Of a stretch of 64,000 bases of DNA, positions 22,771 to 34,379 are shown piece after piece (within the stretch, counting starts at the first letter, position 1; each line of letters starts with the position of its first letter). Below the pieces are notes generated by a model. It did no database searches. It saw only the letters and a list, made by a program, of their open reading frames with translations, and was not told where the DNA came from. The translations under genes and the position numbers were made by a program. Source of the stretch: Euglena gracilis (Eukaryota > Euglenida > Euglenophyceae > Euglenales); contig CP154956.1 in assembly GCA_039621445.1 (NCBI GenBank), positions 97,778,406 to 97,842,405 of the forward strand. The letters run 5' to 3'.

Positions 22771-25700
22771 ATGTTTGTGGATCCATTCATTTGTGTTTCT
22801 TCACCTTCAACCCGAGATCGGGTGCATGAATACGCGAAACGCGTATGGAATGCTTTCAATTTTGGTCAATATCGCATTTTGGAACGATGGTTTTCCAAAA
22901 TCGTGACATTGGCTGATTCTTTTGATTCGGCATTGGAAATCGACGCCTTTTCATCGAATGCACACGCCCGTTTGCCACGTCATTGGTGTCAACAGTCCAA
23001 CGCATTTGACAAATTGTGGGGTGATACGGTGTTATGGATGCACCCTCCCCCAAAACTTATCGAATGTGCGGTTGAGAAAATTCTGCGGGATGAAGCCCGT
23101 GGAGTTATTCTCATACCCATCATTCCGGAAGCGGAATGGTTCACCCAACTATCGTATGTATGTTTTCATTGGTGGGATTTACCCACTAATGTACCGATTT
23201 TTGAGGATTTTTGTGGTAAAATATTACCACCCTTGCAAGAAATCATTTTTCGCGTATGTTTCTTCGATGCATTCGGAATGTCCGAATTTGCGGTGCCGAG
23301 GAAGCTCGGTAGCCCCAGGGATACCCTGGCGGTTTCCGCAGTCATCGAGAGTGCAGGTCAGCATCCTAAGTCAGCCGAATTCTGTTCGCGGATTACCCGC
23401 GAATTCCACGGTGTGCTGGAAAATCCAGTATACGCGTGCGACATCGACCCCGCGATACGCGGTCCGTTCGGTGTTTGTAAGATCGAGCTTAAGGATGGAG
23501 CCAAGCCAATGCACCGGAAATTTTTTCGTTGTTCGGGAGAACGCGAACAAGCTCTCAATGAAATGATTGAGAAGCTTATTCAGCGCAAGTGGATACCCTC
23601 GAAAAGCGAGTGGACATCCCAGGCATTTGTTGTTCCTAAACCCCCAGACCCCTCAGGTCAGAAGAAATGGAGGCTGGTGCTGGATTACCGGTACCTGAAC
23701 TCCCAAACAAGGGATGATCCCTTCCCGCTCCCCCTGATCGAGGATTTGATCACCAAACAATCGGAAAACCGGTTGTGGTCAATTTTCGATCTGGAGGACG
23801 GTTTTTCACCAAATGCACTTACACCCTGACTCCCAACCATACACGGCATTCGTGACATCCAAGGGTGTGTACCAATGGACGGTACTCCCCATGGGTGTTA
23901 AGAATGGCCCAGCCATGTTTCAGCGCATGATACAATGGGTTCTACGCGATTTACCGTTTGCCATTGTGTACATTGATGATGTGCTGGTGGGAACACCACC
24001 ACCATCCACAAAAATCGAGCGAGGATATCCTCGTCACACATTTCCACCATGTTTGCGCGGTATTAACCGCTTTTCAAAACATGTGCTTTTCGCGAAAGGC
24101 GCGAAAATGCATTTGTTTCGGATTACTTATAAAATTTTGCGGTCACATCCTCAGCAATGGACAGCGGAAAGCCGCTCCGAGTAAACTCGAAGCCATTAAG
24201 AAATGGACCCCTGAGGTAATCAAAACGATTACTCACCTCAAAGGATTTTTGGGATTAGCCCAATACTACGCGATTTATATGAAGGACTTCGCGAAAATCG
24301 CGGTGCCCCTCACCAAACAGCTCAAAACCCGGGCTGTTGACAACACCAAAGTCATTTGGGATGACCAAATGCGCGAGGCCCTTGAGAAAATCAAGGTTTT
24401 GCTTTTGGAGAATGTTGTCCTCGAAATCGCGGACCCGTACAAACCATACGTGTTGGAAGTCGACAGCAGCGATTACGCTGTTGGCGGAGTTCTTAGCCAG
24501 CATAATGCGGCGAATGAGCTCCGACCTGTGGCTTTCTCTCAGCAGAAAGTTACAGGGCGACGATGGAAAAGGTCAAGTCAAATGGAGTATACGCGAGAAG
24601 GAAACCTACGCAATCGTGCTTATACTCCAGAAATTCCGAAGCTGGGTAGCCAGCAGCCTCGTCCAGATCCTCGTCAAGACCGACCATGAGAGTCTCCAAC
24701 ACTGGTACACCGAGGATTTGAACAAGGCCATGTCATCGGTCGGAAGGCGATGCAGATGGCATGAGTTCTTGAGTCAATTCAACCTTGTGGTTATCTATAC
24801 CCCTGGTCACACACAAAAAGTAGCGGATCCGCTCAGTCGGGCCCCTTGGTATTACCCTGGGAACCCGGATGAGGGAGACGCGACTTTTCATGGAAGTCAG
24901 GAAGCTGACGACTACGCACGTCGAAACGACGCTGCGGACAATCTTTTGGATTCTTTTCCCGTTTCACAACTATTCCTGGTCGCACCAGTGCGAGGAAGGC
25001 GCCGACGTGGAAGCACGTCCGGGCCCCGGCGTATTACGCGCACGGAGTCCCCTTCCCCACTGTTCTTTCGCGAATGGGATTATAGTCGTGATCCGGTGTA
25101 TGACACCATTGTCACCAGACTTCGTAATGGCGAAGTGCTGGACAATTACACTCTTTCACCTTTACGGTTGGTTTTTCGCAATGAATCGGGTTACAAATAT
25201 TGTATCCCCCAGGACCTGGTTGATGATGTGATTTTGTGTTATCACAACCATGGTCACCCTGGGGCCCCCAAACTTCTTTCGTTGGTGGGCCGCAGGTACT
25301 GTACAACCCTGAGCGAGAAAGAGCTTTACTCACGCTGTTTGCGAATAGCGCAACGGTGTCAAATTTGTCAAGCGGTAAAACCCCGCAGAGGTACCCCCCC
25401 TGGTACGATGGACTTTTTCCCCGTACCCCCTGACATTTTTACATCCCTCTGCATGGATTTTCTGGAATTGGAACCGTGCAAAGGAACAGACGACAAAATT
25501 TACGATTACGTTTTTTTTTGTCGTCTGCAGGCTGAGTGGGTACATTGTAGCCATTCCATGCCAGAAGTCAGGGTTGACTGCCCAAAGTTTGGCAACTATA
25601 TTTTTGGAGAAATGCATTTGCTTGATGGGTTTACCGAATGAAATTGTGAGTGATCAAGACCATTTGATTTCTTCAAGGTTTTTCACCACTTTGTGCGGTT

Positions 25701-26530
25701 TACTCGGAATCGAGCAACATTTTTCCATTATATACCGACCCAAAGGCAATGGTAGAGCCGAGGCAGCCGTGAAATCCGTCGTGAATATGCTTCGCCTTTC
25801 ACTGGCTGACTCGCGCAGCAACTGGATATCAGTTCTACCATGGTCTTTGTTTTATATCAATACCCTACCAGGGTTGGTTTTACCTCACTCCCCCTATAAA
25901 TTAGTTTTCGGACGGGACCCTCCGGCCATAGGGGATGTCCCTTCGGAGAGACCCGCCCGAACGAGTGTCAGTTGCGAGACCTGGTTTGCGGAAGTAGAAA
26001 ATCTACGTTCTGCAGTCCAGAAGCGCGTGACTGATATTCATGCAGCAAAACGGAAATCGTTTTTGCAGAATTTCAAGTCACCTGTTTACAGTCCCGGTGA
26101 CCGCGTGTGGGTACGGAATAGCCGTACTCGCATGCAGTCTTCCAAGCTGGACCCCCTCTGGCTCGGCCCCTGTGAAATCCTAGAAAGACTAGGTACCAGC
26201 GGGCGTTACAAGGTTGCATTACCGAATGGTGTTGAGGACGTTCATATGGACGACTTCAAACCATACCTGTCGCCACCGGATGGGAAACCCATCCCGTGTT
26301 TGCACTTCAAACCCCGTTCCAGATTACCTGAGACGGACGACTTTGTAGTCGATAAAATTATCGATCACAAAATCGACAAAGGTATGCACCTTTGGAAGGT
26401 CCGCTGGAAAGGGTATGGGCCCGAGGAGGACACTTGGGAGCCAGCAACCAGTTTTGTTGGGTATGTCCAGCAAGATTGGAAGCTGTGGAATAAGAAACAT
26501 AACATTGATGTTTCCATGACAAGTTTTTGA
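22771..26530 (+). pseudogene. Element A pol: methyltransferase-like domain, RT, RNase H, integrase, chromodomain
   Basis: Frame 1 (22771-23829) opens with a Dam-like domain in which the catalytic NPPF-type motif reads HPPP (23041-23052), then RT fingers. Frame 2 (23813-24184) has the RT active site YIDD (23969-23980). Frame 3 (23958-24689) has the thumb and RNase H start (VLEVDSSDYAVGG). Frame 1 (24337-25641) has TDHESL, VADPLSR, the integrase HHCC finger (HNHGH, CQIC) and the first catalytic Asp (CMDFLE). Frame 2 (25574-26530) has the second Asp (SDQD), Glu (GNGRAEA), the GPY/F-like region and a chromodomain (VRWKGYGPEEDTWEP). At least four frameshifts separate these pieces, so it is a decayed copy. 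The chromodomain places it among chromoviruses, which target chromatin. Confidence 0.9.
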
Positions 26531-26544
26531 GAACGCATGGGAAA

Positions 26545-26601
26545 CCCATGTTGTTTTCTCTTCTTTTTATCATTGATTCTTATCATTCTTTCTTTCCGCA
26601 G
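26545..26601 (+). promoter_or_regulatory. Possible splice acceptor ahead of the 3' ORFs of element A
   Basis: A pyrimidine-rich run (TTTTCTCTTCTTTTTATC to TTCTTTCTTTCCGCAG) ends in CAG at about 26601. It lies just after the chromodomain stop codon and about 90 bases before the first ATG of the downstream ORF. It could make a spliced subgenomic mRNA, as retroviral env genes use. Inferred from sequence only. Confidence 0.35.
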
Positions 26602-26692
26602 ACTTTTTACCAAATAATACTCAAGCGGTTACCCTCACACACCTTACAACCAACAACCCAAACATCCCACCGTACCGACCCCGGGCTGTATT

Positions 26693-29600
26693 ATGCTGCC
26701 CGGCGGAAGGGAGCCAGGCGGAGGACCGCCTTACCACCCCACCACTCACCCTCAACCTGACCAGTATGCGTACCGATACGGTACGCAGCCACCTGCACGG
26801 ACTGCGGCTCAGGGAAACCCTGAAGCCAGCAGCAGTAGCAGGATGACCCAGATGCCCGCGGAAGCGCGGCCATCTCAGCCATCAGGCTCTCGTCGCCTCC
26901 CACCGTATGCGGGTGTGATGATCCACCGCACGGCGGAGACGATGAACCGGGTTATGCGTATGAGCGCAAACCCGGCACCAGACCAACTCACACAGGCATT
27001 GTGGGATGACCACTGCCGTAAAGTTTTGACTATCGCGAATACCCCTCCAGCCCTGTGGTGTATGTGCGCCCAGGCGACGATGACCGGTCTGGTGTATTAC
27101 ACCGACCCGGACGCGTCGGGATTCGCGGCAGACATTACCATGCGTGACCTGGGCGTGGAAGTCCCGCCACAGGTCGCCAGGCAGGTCCCCCCTGTTGGCA
27201 CTTACACTGCACATTTTCGTGCTCACTCCCCCGGATTACCCGAGGAAGAGACGGTGGAAGCACCTGTCCGGAGTGAACACCCACGTGTAAAAGAAAGTAT
27301 TTTTCGATCCCCTGAGCGCGTGCCCCGGCGGGATTATCCTGCGCAGGAGCCTGTGTCTCAGTATACCGTCTCTGGGGATTACCCCCAGCAGGCGCCAATG
27401 CCACGGGATCAGTACGTATATCCACCTCAACCCCACCCAACCATACCTGACCCTATCCCACGACGTCCTGCGGAGGGAAATCCTCCCCCGACGTCTGACT
27501 CTGCCCGAAGCGCTCGTCCGCGGGAAGCCGCGACAGCGCCTCGTGCGGCACCAGTTCCCCCGGCACGGGATGAACCCGTTAACCCGTGGACTGGTCGGCC
27601 GTTCGAGACTGAGGAGGACCGTCAACAGTATGAATATGCTGTGACGATCCAACGACAAATTGCACGTCGCCCCCCTGTTTTTCGCTGGCCAGGGATACCC
27701 TGCCCGGGCGGAAATGACACGGGAAGAGCGCCAGCAGTATGATGCTGCTGTGTCGGCTCTCACAGGAGTCCCAGCTCCATCACGGTTAAGTCAACCAGCG
27801 CGACAGCGGGACGTGGCTGTGGCGGAAGCGCCACCAGCACGACCCACAAGCTCTGCCGCCGGCAAACGTGACCGCGGCCCGGAAAATCTGACGCCGCAGC
27901 CACAACGCCGCTCGCCGAGGTCGGAAAATCCGCCCGCGGCGATGCGCGTCGACGCTGAGGAGGAAGCTCCGCCAGCGCCCGACGTGACGGCAGAACGGGC
28001 ACGTCGGGAAACCCGACCATCCCCAGTCGCACCGGTTTACTCGAATCGTGGTGATGCTGAGCAGGAATTTGCTCGAACACCAAGCACGGAATCCGTGACT
28101 TATCCTGTGTATACAGAAGAAGACCCAGAATACTGGGAATATTGGGACCCATATCGGGCGACGATAGAATGGCTGTCCAACACGAAGGGCAAGGGTAAAG
28201 GAAAAGGCAAGGGTAAGGGTAAAGGTAAAGGCCAGGAGAAAGGTGGGAAAGCCCCATCTGGGAAAGGCGGAAAACCCGCTGGACCACCTCCAGGCAAAGG
28301 CGGAAAATCTGCCGGACCCCCAGCAGGAAAAGGCGGAAAAGCCGCCGAACCTTCGAAAACGAAGGATTACGACGCTGACCAGCTGTTCGATTACTTGGAT
28401 GAAATCTGGCCGAAAATCGACCAGGATCTCGAAAAGTACACGCGTGCTGGCAACGTGATCCACCGACCACCGGAAGCGGTGCTCGCAGTGGTGCAGGATC
28501 GTATGCACGATCACTGCAAACGATTCATCTACAGTACCGAACTTCATCCGTTTGAGGGATACCCTCATTCGGATGAAATGGTCCTGGACCAGATGTCTGG
28601 TTTCTGGGAACTCTGGTTCTGGTTGGGATATCCCTGCCAGAACTTTGGCATTTTCACCGAAACGGTCTGACATACATCGATTGTTTGAACACATGTGAAG
28701 ACGATGAAACATTCGTAGCACAGTTGAAGGAAATCTTCAACCACATGTATTCCGTCAGCGCACTGGGAATCCAGTGGAAATATTACCCCCTGCCGGAGAA
28801 ACTCCAGGCGCAGGCTGCGGTAATGTTCACAAACAACCTCCAAGTATTCTTGGACAGCATGTATGGCATGCTGTTCAAGGTACTGGACGTGGACCTCGCC
28901 TACCCTCAACGATACAAACTGGAATGCCGGTTTTGCAAGGAAGTCCACATTGTTGACTTCTGGGGTTTCGGGGAGCGCGGAAAACCGCCTCCGACTGCCG
29001 AGAATGCCGGCAGCCCACCGACCAGGAGATTCCTCCTGCATCAGTGCCGGAAACCCCAGATTGGAACGCAAGACCGGAAGGTGCTGAAACAGCACCGGCA
29101 GAAAATATTTCTGCTCCAACAATACTGGCACAGGGCGTGGATTACCTACGTCCTGGAAGTATATATATATTTCCTGGAGCAGATGACCACCGATGTGGAT
29201 ATCCACAGGAAGTGGATACCTCGGGGATACACCGAGGTAGATGCCAGACCGTATGATCCAGACCGACGCAGGATAAACCTGCGGCCGGACTGGACGGGGG
29301 CAGAAATCGGCCTCCGGGAACACCTGCAGAGCCAGTTCGGGGAAATCCTGGACTGGCAGGAGTTCGAAGTGTTCTTCGCTCCCCGCGAGCTAAGCCAACC
29401 TCGCTACGCAGTACCACTGCCAGATTTCCTGGAAGAAACGGGAGAGTATGGTATGGGTGAGGCCCGTCGATCGCAGTGGGAAGACCTCTGCCTGATCAAC
29501 GAGGACGAGCCTCAACCTCCACCCGGAAGCTGGGTGCGAGCGTCGTGGCCACCTCCATACCCCAACTCTGACAGGAGTGAAAGTATTAGCTTTTTCCGCC

Positions 29601-29725
29601 TGTCAAATGCCCAAGGGTGCTACAGAAGCAGGGAAGACCCGCGTTCTGCAGCCCAACTACACACACACAGAGTCCCCTCTGGAAGCGGAGGAGACAGGAG
29701 AAGCGGTCCCAATGGCCGAGGATGA
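26693..29725 (+). pseudogene. Element A 3' ORF block 1: Pro-rich, KG-repeat protein of unknown function
   Basis: Three long overlapping reading frames (26693-27742, 27660-28670, 28685-29725) appear to be one protein split by frameshifts. The N-terminal part is rich in Pro, Gln and Arg. Near 28.18 kb comes a pure run of Lys-Gly dipeptides, then GGKAPSGKGGKPAGPP-type repeats. The C-terminal part is better ordered, with acidic and aromatic-rich segments (LFDYLDEIWPKIDQDLEKY, FWELWFWLGYPC). I do not recognise the fold. Lys-Gly runs also occur in the gag of element E just before its zinc knuckle, so a displaced or second gag is one possibility. No counterpart is seen in element D. Confidence 0.55.
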
Positions 29726-29977
29726 ACCTCAGCCCGCGGAACCCCCGGCACGGGAAACCCGTAGCCCGTCGGGTCGTGATGCTGGACACTGTGGCGGAAA
29801 CCGCCCAGCGCCCAGGATCACCGAGAGGTGAACTGACGCCTATCCCACTGTCACATCCTCGCTGGGTCGCCTGACCGACCCTCCGCGGAAAACCCGCCGG
29901 AGACGGTAACCCCCACGCCTGAGGTATTACGCCTCAAGCTTCCTGTCCCCGGGGAAATCCCGACGACAGAGGAGCCA

Positions 29978-32156
29978 GTGGAGGAGCCCTTCCGGGGGAA
30001 GGACCTGAACGGCGCCCCTCACTGGGCGGGCCGTGTACTCGGGTTTTTGCGATCACTGAGCGCAGTTGTCACCCCACGTGGCACTGGCGGTTCTTCCACT
30101 GCTGCAGGAAACGGCCCCAGCGGGACGAAACAACTGAAGCTGCAGCCATGGAGGGGGATGAACCTCCCCCAATGGCCTCCGCCGCCACCGCCCGGTGTCG
30201 GAAACGACCCGGACAGGGCCGCCCAACGGCAAAGCGTCCGTGACAACGCTACCCGTGCCAGTGCATGAACCTGCATTAGCACCGGTAGCGGGATCAGAGG
30301 CACGGGATGAGCCCTGTACTCCACACACGGCCACCAAGCACCGTGCGACACGGACACCGCGCCACCGGACCACTGAAAAACAGGCTGCACGACATCCATC
30401 CCCCCCACCAGACGCCCCCACAACGCGAAGTAACCCCACAACCCCCACACCACCCACGGCTGCTCCTGGGAAACCCACGCGCAGCGAAGGCAGTGGGCGA
30501 CCCTCAGCTCGGGAACCCCCTGCTGAAGGTCAACGACGCTCGGTGTCGGGGAGAAGACCCCCCCCGGCCCACGCCACCCCCCCACGCACCTGGGCAGCAA
30601 GCGACACACCCGCCGAACGCCACCCTCGGATGGCCCGAAAGCGGAAGTCCGAACCCCCGGCCACAATCAGCCCGGGCGCCGCCCACCGCAAACCCCACAC
30701 CTAAACAGGTGATCAGCCCCCACCGAAAGGCGGTGGTGGTGCTGGAGGCCAGGTGCACTTCTTCTCGAGATACCCGGGAAGGAGGAACACACCACCATCA
30801 TCCGGCTATGGGAAAACCTCACAGCCGAAAACCACCTACGAAGGGCAGGGAAACCCGCGCTCTACGACGACGACACCTCGATCGGAGGCGTCCCGACTGA
30901 AGCGAAGGCGCGTCACTCAGGCTCGGGACCCCATGACCTGAAAAAAGGATGATGTCGAAACCGCAGCGCCACACCACCCCTGCCTCATCGGGGACCACCC
31001 CCTCTGTCGGGACAATGGTCCTTGACCAGAACTCACAGGATTATACACTATTCTCACACCACCTCGGGTTCCATACGGCGGAATTCCCCGCGCGACAGTC
31101 ATCGACCGGAAAACCCTGATTGTGACCTGGCAGGTTTGACCAGTGAGGTTCCCTGCAACTGTTCTGCACCCCAGGCCGGTGCCCCCCTGAGTCCAATTGG
31201 TCACCCTGGCCCTACTCCCGCCAACCCGTTACTTTACAACAGTCCCCCTGACTTCGGATCCCCCATCGTCCATGTGTGCAACCCGGGGGAGCGGAAATCG
31301 TTCCACAAGGATATGTACATACCCAACTGTGCCGCCTTGGTATGCGCCAAGTGCGTGGACAGTTGGACCCACAAGCACAATTTTTTGGCTACACGGACCG
31401 AGATGGTACGAATGTACCAGTACTCTGCGTCAACTGCCTGCGAGGTACCTTCTGGCACACTGCGGAAGGCGCAGTTCGCACAATCGTGCCGAGTGCCGAG
31501 AAGCCACTGGAGGAATACTCCACCTTGAACAAAAAGTTCAAGGACTTCTTCAAATATGCCAACCTCAAGCTCGACGACTACCGCCACACGGGAATGGCCC
31601 GTGGGTGGCAGATCGACAGTGGGGCGATACGCCTCGCTGCTGAGGAAGCAGGGGTAAGATTACCTTACCTCTGGGAAACAGCGGACAGGGAAAAATACTT
31701 TTCCGCCTGTTCAAAACCGAGGACGGAAGCGGTCGCTGGTGCCTACCCCAATGGCCACCCGAAAATAACGGGATGACCTGGAAGGACTGGCTAGGGGCCG
31801 TATTGCGACCCCATACAGTCCGGGCGGAATGCGCCTACCACGTTCCCATTGACTTCCACCCGGGGAATGCCCCGCAGGTGTCAGCCAATCACCCTCGGAG
31901 AAACTACTTCATCTGGCCAGCAACTCTGCCCAGGAAATTCTGGGAGAAGCTGCAGTGGTTTCTCGCGGAAAGAGCGAGTGCCACCAAGCAGACAGTACCC
32001 GAAGGATGGGTTCGGGACTGGATCGCACCTGATTTCGACTACGACTCGCCAGAAACCTGGCTTGTCGACAGGCCACAGCCACCACAATTCCAGATGGTCC
32101 TTGTGGAAGATCCCTTGGACTCCCGCCATGACTATTGGCGGCTGGAGCGGATGTAA
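29978..32156 (+). pseudogene. Element A 3' ORF block 2: Cys-rich domain shared with element D
   Basis: The reading frames 29978-30268, 30307-30900, 31022-31528, 31276-31776 and 31773-32156 together match the downstream ORF of element D. A Pro/Gly-rich first part includes GRVLG and AVVTPRG. It is followed by a conserved domain: HVC, YIPNCAALVCAKC, VLCVNCLRGTF, AVRTIVP, YRHTGMARGWQIDSGA, WLGAVLRPH, NYFIWP and VEDPLDSRHDYW. Several Cys/His pairs suggest metal binding. The copy is broken by frameshifts. It sits between the chromodomain gene and the 3' LTR, the position of env in retroviruses, but I see no signal peptide or membrane segment. I do not recognise the family. Confidence 0.6.
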
Positions 32157-32447
32157 TGCCGAAACGGCATTACCAAGCCCATGTAAGGTAAGCGCCTTCA
32201 TGGAGCTCATACACTATATATATACACTGGAAGCGGAAATCGCTAAACAGCCCTGGGATGAACCTGGGTCTGTGTCCCTCAGCGCTCTGGATGGAAGCAT
32301 CCAAGAGCCCCCCCCCCCTGCCAACCCATTATACCAGTGACCATGCGGACGGAAACCGTCTGCGAGAGGTAATCGCCTCTTATTGCGTCGTGAAGGAGCT
32401 ACTGCTGTGAAGACCTTGGCAGCCGGGAAACCTGGCAAGCCGCTAAG

Positions 32448-33474
32448 TGACGCACAGCATACAGCGCGCACGCCGTAATAATAGGCCAACTTGTCACTTT
32501 TCAGCCCTAAGGCCCTTAAGGCTGCCAGACAGCAAAAATTCTATTCTGGCCTAAGCCAGCCCCCCTCTCCTCCCTACTTTCCCCCCACCCCCGCAAAGCT
32601 GTCGCCGGCAGTCGGTTTTGTAAGTAGGCTTTTGTTTCCTAGTGCGGATATGACCGCCTAGGAGCCTTATCCGGGTATGACCAGGATAAGAGCCTGCCCC
32701 CCCCCTTCCACACCTCTCCCTTGGGTTTTCAGCGAATCGCTTGACCAACCCCGCGTGCCTTTGGCACACCCAAACTGGGTGGATGGGACACTTTGTCAGG
32801 AAACCTGCCAAGCCCCGTTTCCCACAGTGGGCTTTTACACACCCCACCTAAGCCGAAACGGCTAATAGGTAACCGCGAAACGCGGCTAACCTTTTGCGCG
32901 TTTTTGGGCTTTGGGTGGATGCCACTGTGCGGAAAGGAGAGACACCGAATGGAGAAGTGAACCCCACCTGGGGCAGCGTCAGATATCCTGACTGGACTGG
33001 GAAACCCTGGTCCATGAAGGAAATCGGGCGTAGCCCTGGGAGGGGGATGTGTACCAGGCACGTCCCAGCTCTGTAGGATATCTGCAGAGTGGGTTCTGTG
33101 ACGGTCGCACCACTGTGGAAACCCACAGCTGGTAAGATCGTGGCAGACCCTTCTGGGATCTGCCCCTGGACACGTCAGCACTTTTCTCTCCTTCCCCCAC
33201 AGGTGGTATTCTTTACTCTCACAATCTCCAAGTTTCACCATTGGTTTTGTCAGAGGGAAAAACCCTCAGAACAATCAACTTTGATCTCAGAAGAAAACTT
33301 CTGAATCTTTGCTTTGTGCTTTGCTTCTTGGGGAATTGGGAAGAAAAGGGGAAAACCACTTTTCGTTACTCCAAAGACTTTTCCCTACCATAAGTAGGCT
33401 GCGCACCAAGGCGAAAGCGAAAGGCTTTTACAGAAAGTTCCAAAAAGGGGAAAAGGGAAAGCTTTGGACGTACA
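32448..33474 (+). repeat. Element A 3' LTR (left edge approximate)
   Basis: It is homologous, in inverted orientation, to the LTR of element D at 53703-54650. Shared words include AAAGCTGTCGCCGGCAGT, CTTAAGGCTGCCA and AAGGCGAAAGCGAA. It ends GGACGTACA at 33474, the same terminal word as the LTRs of B and D. A possible 5-bp flank CTCAG follows. It contains many hairpins, e.g. AGCCG-AAA-CGGCT (32851-32863) and CCGCG-AAA-CGCGG (32873-32885). The start at TGACGC is the best TG but lacks a convincing polypurine tract. Confidence 0.6.
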
Positions 33475-33479
33475 CTCAG

Positions 33480-33974
33480 CGACCACCTCGGGTAGGATAG
33501 GACAGCAGGCGAGGTAGAGGATACCTTTCTGCTAACCAATTGTAAAGCTTTAAGTCTTTCTTCTTGGACTCAGCTTGCGTAGGATCGTGTTTTTGTACTC
33601 TCTTCTCCGTTGGCCCTCATTTTCCAAAATCCTCTTTGTGGCACTTTTACTTCCAAACCACAAGCAGAAAACACATTGACTGCAAAAGCACGAAGGGCAG
33701 CCTGTGCACAAAAGGTAAGACATATGTACACAAGAAGTCCGACAAGTCCTAGTGGGAATGTGCTGGGTGTGGTTGTGCGGTTGGTGGTGAATGGTGGGGG
33801 GGTTGGGGCGTTGGGAGGACTCCTTTGTGGAAGGCCCCCCGCCATAAAGGACACATGGGCTAATTTTGAGTACAGGTTCTTGCACCTTTCTTCAATGAGC
33901 AAAGGGAGGTCTCTTTCACTCCACTGCCCAGGGAGGTCAGGGGGAGTGGGAAGGTAGCCAAAGCCACCTTTTCA
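33480..33974 (-). mobile_element. E-type element remnant: leader, PBS and 5' LTR
   Basis: The LTR at 33541-33974 (TGTAAAGC to CCTTTTCA on plus) is a diverged copy of the element E LTRs. To its left are the PBS (minus strand TGGTTAGCAGAAA, 33526-33538) and a leader homologous to 53.05-53.10 kb. The rest of this minus-strand element is missing to the left because element A's LTR ends at 33474. Confidence 0.8.
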
Positions 33975-34379
33975 ATCATCAGCCCCAGGGAAGCCCACTT
34001 TCTCTCAAGGAGTATCAGTTGGAAGGGTGAGAACCCCTAAAAGCATTTACGCTTCTTCATTCCAAGGTTAATTTGTCAAGGAGGGACCCTCAGAGGCCCT
34101 CCTGGTATGTGGTTGGTTGGTATAGCAACCAACCACATAAACAGCAATGAGGCCAGTTGGGCAACACAGGGGCAGTAATCCCTATGGTATGGAACCCAGC
34201 AAAATGGCCATCCAGAGAGAGTGTGAGGGGAGAGGGATAGCATGCATGCATCCCCCAAGGATCATTTAACTTTGCAAAATGCTCAATCCCTGGGGGCTCT
34301 AGGGGCTGTACCATGTCCAACAACCCCATCCCAGCCCCCAAAAATCCATTGCTGAAAAGATAAATGCAAAGGAGAAACA
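33975..34379. other. Unassigned sequence between an LTR remnant and a DIRS-like relic
   Basis: An open frame on the minus strand (34090-34413) has no recognisable motif. It holds a short inverted repeat (GGTTGGTTGGTATAGCAACCAACC, about 34110-34133). It may be decayed 5' sequence of the relic to its right. Confidence 0.35.

Larger units (their letters stand above)
21830..33474 (+). mobile_element. Element A: Ty3/gypsy chromovirus, 5'-truncated, with extra 3' ORFs
   Basis: The order is a fragment homologous to the end of element B's protease ORF (about 21.87-22.17 kb), a G-rich tract, an adenine-methyltransferase-like domain, RT, RNase H, integrase, chromodomain, two extra ORF blocks and a 3' LTR. 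No 5' LTR or gag is found. Frameshifts and stops show it is dead as a unit. The 3' LTR ends at 33474 inside the leader of an E-type element, so A apparently inserted there. Confidence 0.8.
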
